Positions 1 through 5,009 of a stretch of DNA of 5,009 nucleotides are shown piece after piece. Both the position numbers and the translations under genes were made by a program. Within the stretch, counting starts at the first letter, position 1. The number at the start of each line of letters is the position of its first letter. This DNA is from an uncultured Paludibacter sp. (lineage in GTDB: Bacteria > Bacteroidota > Bacteroidia > Bacteroidales > Paludibacteraceae): NCBI GenBank assembly GCA_937927845.1, contig CALFXE010000005.1:1-5009 (forward strand), written 5' to 3'. The notes under the pieces are model-generated. The model worked only from the letters and a program-made list of their open reading frames with translations, had not been told where the DNA came from and ran no database searches.

Positions 1-846
1 GTAGCCGACCGTACCGGTCAGTTTGGGGCACTGAAAGGCTCCATGCACATGGCCAAAGACATTGAATTTGTGGATCAGAACCCGATTGGCCGCTCGTCGC
101 GTTCCAACCCGGTGACTTACATCAAAGCCTACGACGAGATTCGCAAGCTTTTCGCCGACCAGCAACTATCAAAACAAATGGGTTACTCGGCCTCTCATTT
201 TTCTTTCAACACGCCCGGCGGAAGATGCGAAGAATGTCAGGGCGAAGGAACTGTAACCGTGGAAATGCAGTTTATGGCCGATTTGGTGCTCGAATGTGAT
301 CACTGCCATGGCAAACGCTTCAAACAGGATGTACTGGAAGTGCAATACCATGGCGTCAGTATCTACGATGTACTGGAAATGACGGTGAACCAGGCCATCG
401 AATTCTTTTCGGCTCATGCCGGAAATACCGAAAAAAGAATCGTGAAACGGCTGAAACCCCTTCAAGATGTGGGGATTGGCTATGTCAAGCTGGGACAATC
501 ATCGAGCACCCTGTCAGGCGGAGAAAGCCAGCGCGTTAAATTAGCCTCCTTTCTGGCAAGCGAGAAACCCGAACCGACCATTTTCGTTCTCGACGAGCCC
601 ACCACCGGATTGCACTTCCACGACATCAAAACCCTGCTGAAAGCTTTTGATGCCCTGATTGCCAAAGGACATACCATCATCATCATCGAGCACAATCCCG
701 AAGTCATCAAGTGTGCCGACCACATCATCGACATCGGTCCGGAGGGTGGTGACAAAGGAGGCAACATCGTGTTCGAAGGCACACCCGAAGAAATCGTAAA
801 ATGCGAAGCCTCCTACACCGGCCGATTCTTGCAGGGCAAAGTATAA
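1..846 (+). CDS. uvrA: UvrA excinuclease ABC subunit A, C-terminal part (5' end outside window)
   Basis: UvrA is the damage-recognition ATPase of nucleotide excision repair; it works with UvrB and UvrC in the cytoplasm. The frame is open from base 1, so the 281 residues seen are the last third or so of a protein that is usually about 940 residues. The second-half zinc finger is complete: four cysteines at bases 226, 235, 295 and 304 (C-x2-C-x19-C-x2-C), just after the VDQNPIGRSSRSNP and FSFNTPGGRCEEC motifs. The second ATPase signature, TLSGGESQRVKLA, starts near 508; Walker B is FVLDEPTTGLH with Asp-Glu at 592-597; the switch histidine is in IIEHNPEVIK. The protein ends normally with GTPEEIVK...SYTGRFL. 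The second Walker A lies upstream of the window. Residues around the zinc finger (EMQFMADLVLEC) differ from the usual EMHFLPDVYVPC, so this may be a Bacteroidota-type paralogue rather than the only uvrA. Codon use is GC-richer than in the exporter genes. Confidence 0.9.
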   Translation, partial: VADRTGQFGALKGSMHMAKDIEFVDQNPIGRSSRSNPVTYIKAYDEIRKLFADQQLSKQMGYSASHFSFNTPGGRCEECQGEGTVTVEMQFMADLVLECDHCHGKRFKQDVLEVQYHGVSIYDVLEMTVNQAIEFFSAHAGNTEKRIVKRLKPLQDVGIGYVKLGQSSSTLSGGESQRVKLASFLASEKPEPTIFVLDEPTTGLHFHDIKTLLKAFDALIAKGHTIIIIEHNPEVIKCADHIIDIGPEGGDKGGNIVFEGTPEEIVKCEASYTGRFLQGKV

Positions 847-858
847 TTTCAGCCGGAT

Positions 859-1341
859 TTAATTCAGATTCACATCTACACTTTCAGTCAACTGCTGAAA
901 CAACTCGTGTGGATTGGCGTTGGCGAATATGACCGCCAGCATTGCCGGCGTACAGACATCCGTAAACCGGATGGCCTCATCTAAGTGTTCCATAAAAACC
1001 TGTTCAAACCGGTTTTCATCTTCTTCATAGATATAGCTGATGCGAAAACGAAGCGTCCCGTCCTGCATGTTTAGCTCCCAGCACCCTGAGGCCAGGTTAT
1101 TATTCAACAAGGTAATGAGAATGGCAATGCTATTCCGCTTCTTCGGGAGAATCTTCAGGGGAAAAACAGCATAAATAAACATCCGCTTATGGCTGTCGTG
1201 ATGCTGTTCGATGATGAAATCCAGGTTACAGGCTTTCATTTCGAATTTCAGCAGGTAACAACTTTTTTCTGGTTGTTCAGACATGCAATGAAAAACATAT
1301 TTGTTTTTCCTGAAAATCATAGTTAAGGCGTTGGTCTTCAC
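859..1341 (-). CDS. YbjN-like domain protein (possible type III chaperone-like fold)
   Basis: A small soluble protein of up to 160 residues with no signal peptide or membrane helix. The centre reads NNNLASGCWELNMQDGTLRFRISY (about residues 80-103 in the longest form). This matches the pattern of YbjN-type domains: a conserved Asn, a Gly, then a strand, a DG turn and another strand, followed by an acidic helix and a C-terminal helix (about 115-152). YbjN domains are linked to regulation or chaperone-like roles, but no biochemical function can be read from this sequence. The longest frame starts with GTG at 1341. ATG codons at 1320 and 1284 are better candidates; the one at 1284 (MSEQPEKSC) begins right before the conserved part and leaves about 141 residues. 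The gene converges on uvrA with a 12-bp gap and shares its moderate GC. It is probably backbone rather than part of the exporter block. The family call rests on pattern recognition. Confidence 0.65.
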   Translation of the reverse strand: MKTNALTMIFRKNKYVFHCMSEQPEKSCYLLKFEMKACNLDFIIEQHHDSHKRMFIYAVFPLKILPKKRNSIAILITLLNNNLASGCWELNMQDGTLRFRISYIYEEDENRFEQVFMEHLDEAIRFTDVCTPAMLAVIFANANPHELFQQLTESVDVNLN

Positions 1342-1349
1342 TTAGTGAA
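1337..1349. repeat. Short palindrome TTCACT-N-AGTGAA
   Basis: A perfect 6-bp inverted repeat around one central base. It lies across the GTG that would be the longest start of the YbjN-like gene and at the edge of the AT-rich block. It could be an operator half-pair or chance. If it folds in RNA, only about 5 bp with a 3-base loop would form and no T-run follows, so it is not a convincing terminator for the exporter operon, which ends at 1402. The rest of the 1342-1401 gap is plain A/T-rich sequence with no recognised promoter. Confidence 0.3.
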
Positions 1350-1401
1350 AATTTTGAAGTTGATAAATGGTAAATTGTAAAACAAAAAGATAAAAGAAAT
1401 T

Positions 1402-3525
1402 CTATTGGTCATGATCTATCATGTTTTGAATTCTTTTTATACAGCCTCTATGAAGATTATATATTACATCAGCATGATTGTTTATGAGCTCTTTTTTGTG
1501 GCTAATAAGCAAAATCATCGAGTTTTGTTTAATTTTTTTGAGCGCATTTACAACTATAAGTTCAGTCGTATTATCTAAAGCTACTGTGGGTTCATCAAAA
1601 ATATAAAACTGAGGTTGCCTGTATAAAACCCGCAATAATCCTATTAATTGTTTTTGTCCACCTGAGATATTTATTCCTTCTTCACCTATCAGAGTCAATA
1701 ATCCATTTGGAAACCCTGAAATAAATTCTGAAAAATCGTAGTTTTCTATGATTTCCTTTAATAATAAATCATTGCAATTTTCATCCAACACGATATTGAA
1801 CAATACACTGCCATTGAAAATGTGTATCTCCTGAGGGATGACTCCAATTTTTCTTCGCCAACTTTCAACTGAAATATCTCTTAAATCTATATTCTTGTTT
1901 ATTGTAATTTGCCCTGTATCCCATTGATAAAACTTTTGTAAGATATTAGCTATAGTTGTTTTTCCACTTCCACTATTGCCATTTAGTGCAGTTATTGTCC
2001 CTCTGGATAAAGTTATACTTGCATCGTTGAATAGAGGAGATCTGCCAGCAAAACAAAAGCTAACATTCTTTAATTCAATTTGATCTATTGTTCTAATATC
2101 CTCTCCTCCAAATGTTTCTTTTTCGGCTGAAATAAAATCATACATTCTATCAAAGGCAATCTTAGCTTCAGAGATTGGAATAACAATTAGTGCCAAGTTG
2201 CCAATGGAAGGTAACAATGAACCGGAAATGCTGATTATCGCCATCAATACACCGATTTTAATTTCATGGTTTAATACGGCGTGTGCACTAAAATACAAAA
2301 TGCACATCAGAAAAAGAACCCCAACTAAACCCGCCTGCCATGAAATACGGATATTAATTAATCCCATATTAAATATCATATCCTGGAAGTTACGATAAAT
2401 GATTGTGTTTAACTTTTCAAAGAGTCCTTGTTTATTTTCGTTTTTTATCGTACCAACACCCTGCACAGTAGCAATATAGCTGCTTTCAGCTAATGCATAA
2501 GCTTGCATTATTGATCTTTGCGAACCAATAATTTTTTTATGATTGCGATAAATTACATAAAAATACACAGGCAAACTAAAAACACATATAAGTGCTATTT
2601 CTGATGAATACATCCATAGTACAATTATGGAGATGATACAGATGGTTATTTCTGTTATTGTGTTACTTATAATTAATTTAATTACTTCCTGAATTCTTTG
2701 AGTATCATTTAGCCGGGCAACAAATTCTCCAGTTTGTCTGCAATCAAAGAAGTGTTTTTGAAGTTGTAATATGTTTTTAAAGAAATACTGGTTAATGCGC
2801 AAATTGCAATCACGAGCTTGTTTAGTTATGATATATTCTTTCAATACGACAAACCCAATCCTGAAAAATAAGAGTAATGATAATAGGATGATACCAAACA
2901 CAAGTTTATGAGTGTTACTTGTTGGAAGAATATTATCTATCAATCTTTGTGTGAAAATTGACAAAGTCAATGTTGATATGGCAATACATACTCCAATGAT
3001 TATGGTAAAGAGCAGCTGCCTATAGTCTTCTTTTATAAAGTTTAGTAAGAGTTCCTTTTTGTTTTTATTTGCTTTTCGTGTTGTTATAAAGTTTTTATTT
3101 GGTAATAATGCCAGACAATTCTTTTTTTCCCACCATTTTTCCAAGATCTTTTCTTGCAAGTATAAAACTCCATGTCCGGGATCACCAATCAAAAATCCTC
3201 TTTCTTTGTTAAATCCATAACAAACCACGTAATGTTGATAACCGTTATCATAGACGAAGTGAAGTATTACTGGTGCATCAACTTTCTTTAGACATTCAAT
3301 CTCGCTTCGGAAGCAGCTTGTATCAAAACCTAACTTAATAGCCGTCAAATATAGACCATACATTTTTGTTCCCTCTGGTGTTGTTCCGCTTAACTGACGA
3401 AGCTTTTCTGTTGATTCGCTTCCTCCATGGTGTCGTATTACAGAGAGTAAACATGCCACACCACAGTCCGATTGTGAATGTTGCAAGACGTGATTATTCT
3501 TTATATGTCTTAATGTTATTTTCAT
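1402..3525 (-). CDS. Peptidase-containing ABC transporter (C39 protease, six-helix domain, ATPase), peptide maturation and export
   Basis: This is a full-length bacteriocin/peptide-type exporter of 707 residues in the inner membrane. It should cut the double-glycine leader from a peptide and move the core across the membrane using ATP. The C39 protease occupies about residues 1-145: oxyanion Gln15 and catalytic Cys21 have the same spacing as Q11/C17 in ComA, and His97 (YQHYVV) and Asp114 (IGDPGHG) complete the site, so it appears active. Membrane helices are near 170-190, 207-227, 292-308, 311-330, 398-414 and 424-448. The ATPase follows: Walker A GNSGSGK 516-522, Q-loop Gln565, signature ISGGQ 620-624 (usually LSGGQ), Walker B FYIFDEP with Glu645, and switch His676. 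The ATG is supported by the correct distance to Cys21. The gene lies 18 bp after the thioredoxin-like gene on the same strand and is probably the last of the operon. Neither the substrate nor a HlyD adaptor is in view. Confidence 0.93.
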   Translation of the reverse strand: MKITLRHIKNNHVLQHSQSDCGVACLLSVIRHHGGSESTEKLRQLSGTTPEGTKMYGLYLTAIKLGFDTSCFRSEIECLKKVDAPVILHFVYDNGYQHYVVCYGFNKERGFLIGDPGHGVLYLQEKILEKWWEKKNCLALLPNKNFITTRKANKNKKELLLNFIKEDYRQLLFTIIIGVCIAISTLTLSIFTQRLIDNILPTSNTHKLVFGIILLSLLLFFRIGFVVLKEYIITKQARDCNLRINQYFFKNILQLQKHFFDCRQTGEFVARLNDTQRIQEVIKLIISNTITEITICIISIIVLWMYSSEIALICVFSLPVYFYVIYRNHKKIIGSQRSIMQAYALAESSYIATVQGVGTIKNENKQGLFEKLNTIIYRNFQDMIFNMGLINIRISWQAGLVGVLFLMCILYFSAHAVLNHEIKIGVLMAIISISGSLLPSIGNLALIVIPISEAKIAFDRMYDFISAEKETFGGEDIRTIDQIELKNVSFCFAGRSPLFNDASITLSRGTITALNGNSGSGKTTIANILQKFYQWDTGQITINKNIDLRDISVESWRRKIGVIPQEIHIFNGSVLFNIVLDENCNDLLLKEIIENYDFSEFISGFPNGLLTLIGEEGINISGGQKQLIGLLRVLYRQPQFYIFDEPTVALDNTTELIVVNALKKIKQNSMILLISHKKELINNHADVIYNLHRGCIKRIQNMIDHDQ

Positions 3526-3543
3526 GTATAAAAACCGTAATTC

Positions 3544-4068
3544 TTACTGTAAACAATTCATCTTCTCCAATAAATAGTCTGCTCTTACAGCCCCATCAAC
3601 ACGTAAAATTAGTTTCCCTGATTTATCATAGACCAATGAACTTGGTAGAAGTCTAACGTTAAAAATATCAGGAAAAGAATTTTGATAGTCAGACAAAAAA
3701 GTTATATTATGATAGTTGTCAAGATTGTTTATAGTTTGAAAGGTTAAAATTCTCTGAACGGATTCGGAAGAAACAAGGAATATTCGGATATTCTCAAATT
3801 TTTCTATATTCCGGACAATCTCCTTGATTTCAATCAAGCAATAATCACATTCACTATTAAAATATAAAAATAATATTGGATAAGCTCTGTCAATATTTTC
3901 TTTTGTAAATAACATTTCATGAATCGTTTTCATTTCAAATTCAGGCATTTGAGATGTTCTGTCTTTTATGGTTCTTTTTTCATGAATGAAAAAAAATAAT
4001 TTGCAAATTGCAAGTATCAGAATGAATGAAATTATTATTACTATTAAATATTTTAGTTTCTTTTTCAT
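3544..4068 (-). CDS. Membrane-anchored thioredoxin-like (TlpA/redoxin-type) protein
   Basis: A 174-residue protein with an N-terminal MKKKLK stretch and one hydrophobic segment (about residues 7-28). This predicts an inside-to-outside anchor with the catalytic domain in the periplasm. The domain has the thioredoxin plan: strand PILFLYFNSE, redox motif C74-D-Y-C77, a helix, strand IRIFLVSS, then FNVRLLPSSLVYD with cis-proline Pro142, and a final GKLILRVDG hairpin. TlpA-like proteins reduce or isomerise thiols outside the cytoplasm. Here the likely partners are the exported peptide or a cysteine protein of the export machine (inference from context). Two more cysteines, Cys22 in the anchor and Cys172 near the C-terminus, are outside the active site. 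The start overlaps the stop of the five-helix protein gene by 4 bp (ATGA), indicating translational coupling, and the C39 transporter follows after 18 bp. CDYC is not a classic TlpA or DsbA dipeptide, so redox direction cannot be told. Confidence 0.82.
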   Translation of the reverse strand: MKKKLKYLIVIIISFILILAICKLFFFIHEKRTIKDRTSQMPEFEMKTIHEMLFTKENIDRAYPILFLYFNSECDYCLIEIKEIVRNIEKFENIRIFLVSSESVQRILTFQTINNLDNYHNITFLSDYQNSFPDIFNVRLLPSSLVYDKSGKLILRVDGAVRADYLLEKMNCLQ

Positions 4069-4721
4069 ATTTGGCTCATGTTAAGTGTAATAAACATTAT
4101 GATTATTATCCAGATCAACAAAATAACTCCGTATGACAAAAAAGTAATTATTATAGATCTTAACCAACTGCATTGAAGTAATTTTTTTATGCCGGCTATG
4201 AGGATAATCCAGTATAAAAGTTCATATAGATTAATTAATTGAATAGGATATCTTAACCAGCTATCAAGCGTTTCCTTGTCAATCAGATTTATGATTGACA
4301 GAGGGTAGAAGGTTTGTACTTCTTCTAACGTATAATTATCTTGATAAAATCCAAACCATATAATTTTACTAAACATAGCAGCAATTGCTGTCCATTGAGA
4401 CATCAATACGACCTTCCATTCCTCTCCGAATTTGATGTTTTGTTTGTTAATATTTAGATAATACAGATCAATTACAAATATTATGACGAGAGCTATTAAT
4501 AAAGTTGATACATAGAGTATAATTGGCGAAAACACATAAACTACCCACGTCCATTTTTTACGTAAGTCTAAATAGTTCACAATCATTTCTTGGGTATATC
4601 TTTCTGAAAGATTTTGAGCTATCAAGTTCTCGGTCTGTATAAATGCGTTAAATTCATAGGTTAATAGCGCCATTAAGAAAGATATTAACATGAAGTGTAT
4701 ATGGTTGTTCTTCGTAACCAT
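4065..4721 (-). CDS. Hypothetical five-helix inner-membrane protein (faintly Yip1-like)
   Basis: I do not recognise a firm family. The 218-residue protein has about five hydrophobic segments near residues 9-27, 62-86, 106-126, 162-182 and 188-213, with a polar, charged loop at 28-57 and another at 127-157. The 5-helix plan and the segment FGEEWKVVLMSQWTAIAAMFSKIIWF recall Yip1-type membrane proteins, but this is only a resemblance. There is no transporter ATPase, protease or CAAX-protease motif. It is the first of three tightly linked genes: its TGA overlaps the ATG of the thioredoxin-like gene (ATGA). This makes it a probable accessory or immunity partner of the peptide exporter (inference). 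The ATG at 4721 has only AAAGA-like purines before it; an in-frame Met11 is the alternative start but would shorten the N-terminus right up to the first helix. Composition is very AT-rich, like the exporter. Confidence 0.75.
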   Translation of the reverse strand: MVTKNNHIHFMLISFLMALLTYEFNAFIQTENLIAQNLSERYTQEMIVNYLDLRKKWTWVVYVFSPIILYVSTLLIALVIIFVIDLYYLNINKQNIKFGEEWKVVLMSQWTAIAAMFSKIIWFGFYQDNYTLEEVQTFYPLSIINLIDKETLDSWLRYPIQLINLYELLYWIILIAGIKKLLQCSWLRSIIITFLSYGVILLIWIIIIMFITLNMSQI

Positions 4722-4764
4722 TCTTTGATTGGCTTAAATTGTTCTATCAATTAGGGGTTGTTTG

Positions 4765-4800
4765 ACAAGAGGTTGATTTTCGTGTGAATCAACCTCTTGT
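4765..4800 (-). terminator. Perfect 14-bp inverted repeat, 8-base loop: terminator or attenuator between mini-ORF and exporter operon
   Basis: Bases 4765-4778 (acaagaggttgatt) are the exact reverse complement of 4787-4800, with loop 4779-4786. Read on the minus strand, the hairpin begins 5 nt after the stop of the 51-codon ORF and ends 43 bp before the start of the five-helix gene. That placement fits an intrinsic terminator or a leaky attenuator that limits read-through into the exporter genes. It lacks a run of T on either side (CAAACAACCCC follows), so it may instead be an RNA-stabilising 3' hairpin or a protein-binding palindrome. Confidence 0.5.
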
Positions 4801-4805
4801 ACCGA

Positions 4806-4961
4806 TCATACCACAAAGTAGTATACCACGATGATAAGCAATAAAATGATTAAAAAAATGTCAATCCAGTTTATTGACGATAATTTTTGTCCCTGACTTT
4901 TTTTATAGCCAAGTCGACAAATCATTACTACTATCATTGTAACAATTAATCCTGTTTGCAT
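4806..4961 (-). CDS. Putative 51-residue membrane mini-protein upstream of the exporter operon
   Basis: An ORF starting ATG at 4961 and ending TGA at 4806. It begins MQTGLIVTMIVVMICRLGYK, has a short polar middle (KKSQGQKLSSINWID), and ends with a strongly hydrophobic stretch (FLIILLLIIVVYYFVV). This predicts two membrane segments, about residues 4-15 and 33-51, joined by a positively charged loop. An in-frame TAA at 5004-5006 precedes it with no other ATG between, so it is not a clipped end of a longer gene in this frame. No Shine-Dalgarno is seen, as for its neighbours. It lacks a double-glycine leader motif, so it is not an obvious substrate of the C39 transporter. An immunity or accessory membrane peptide is possible, and so is a decayed gene end or chance in AT-rich DNA. 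Its support is its position just before a perfect hairpin, same strand as the operon. Confidence 0.45.
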   Translation of the reverse strand: MQTGLIVTMIVVMICRLGYKKSQGQKLSSINWIDIFLIILLLIIVVYYFVV

Positions 4962-5009
4962 AACTTTAATTGAAAGGTGTGATAAGCATGCAACCCAACG
5001 TTGTTAATC
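4962..5009. other. Upstream edge, no gene assigned
   Basis: A short stretch before the mini-ORF, containing the palindromes GCATGC (4986-4991) and AACGTT. No Bacteroidota-type promoter (TAnnTTTG with an upstream TTTG) can be placed with confidence, and the region is cut by the window edge. Confidence 0.3.

Noticed and set aside
169..782. Minus-strand open frames across the uvrA region.
   Set aside because: They are antisense to a gene with intact conserved motifs and their translations have no recognisable domain.
847..858. Terminator between uvrA and the YbjN-like gene.
   Set aside because: The 12-bp gap and its flanks show no stem of useful length and no T-run.
2198..3656. Plus-strand open frames across the exporter gene.
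   Set aside because: They are antisense to well-conserved transporter domains and look like chance frames.
3604..4068. Possible lipoprotein signal ending ILAIC at Cys22 of the thioredoxin-like protein.
   Set aside because: Ile occupies the -1 position, where lipoboxes need Gly, Ala or Ser, and the hydrophobic stretch continues past the cysteine (KLFFFI). A plain membrane anchor fits better.
4808..4829. Direct repeat ATACCAC (two copies 15 bp apart).
   Set aside because: It is 7 bp in low-complexity DNA and is explained by the repeated Val-Val-Tyr codons at the end of the mini-ORF.
4831..4896. Plus-strand 21-codon ORF (MISNKMIKKMS...) opposite the mini-ORF.
   Set aside because: It is very short, has no supporting site, and is antisense to a better candidate.
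4806..4961. The mini-ORF as the peptide substrate of the C39 exporter.
   Set aside because: There is no GG, GA or GS site after a typical leader; the only glycines are Gly4, Gly18 and Gly24 and the protein is membrane-like throughout.

Overview
The window looks like chromosomal DNA from a member of the Bacteroidota. This is inferred from the style of the UvrA C-terminus (VDQNPIGRSSRSNPVTYIKAYDEIR), the lack of Shine-Dalgarno sequences before the starts, and the presence of an AT-rich C39 peptide-exporter operon with a membrane-anchored TlpA-like protein. No rRNA, tRNA, CRISPR array, transposase or IS end was seen.

Layout. Positions 1-846 (+) hold the 3' end of a uvrA gene; its 5' part lies outside the window. 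Converging on it, with only 12 bp between the stop codons, is a small YbjN-like gene (about 859-1341, -). Both have moderate GC: hand counts give 29/60 at 601-660 and 26/60 at 961-1020. From about 1342 onward the composition drops sharply, with 14/60 at 2641-2700 and 14/60 at 4321-4380, and everything after that point lies on the minus strand.

The AT-rich block, in transcription order (right to left), has five parts. First is a 51-codon membrane mini-ORF (4961-4806). Next is a perfect 14-bp hairpin starting 5 nt after its stop. Then come a five-helix membrane protein (4721-4065), a membrane-anchored thioredoxin-like protein with a CDYC motif (4068-3544, overlapping the previous gene by ATGA), and a complete 707-residue peptidase-containing ABC transporter (3525-1402). 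The last has an N-terminal C39 protease that would cut double-glycine leader peptides during export.

Working model (inference): the last three genes form one operon that matures and exports a peptide. The thioredoxin-like protein would handle disulfides outside the cytoplasmic membrane and the five-helix protein would be an accessory. The peptide substrate, a HlyD-type adaptor and any modification enzyme are not visible; if present they should lie upstream, beyond position 5009. The 51-residue ORF lacks a double-glycine motif, so it is not an obvious substrate. The composition change suggests the exporter block was acquired separately from the uvrA/YbjN backbone.
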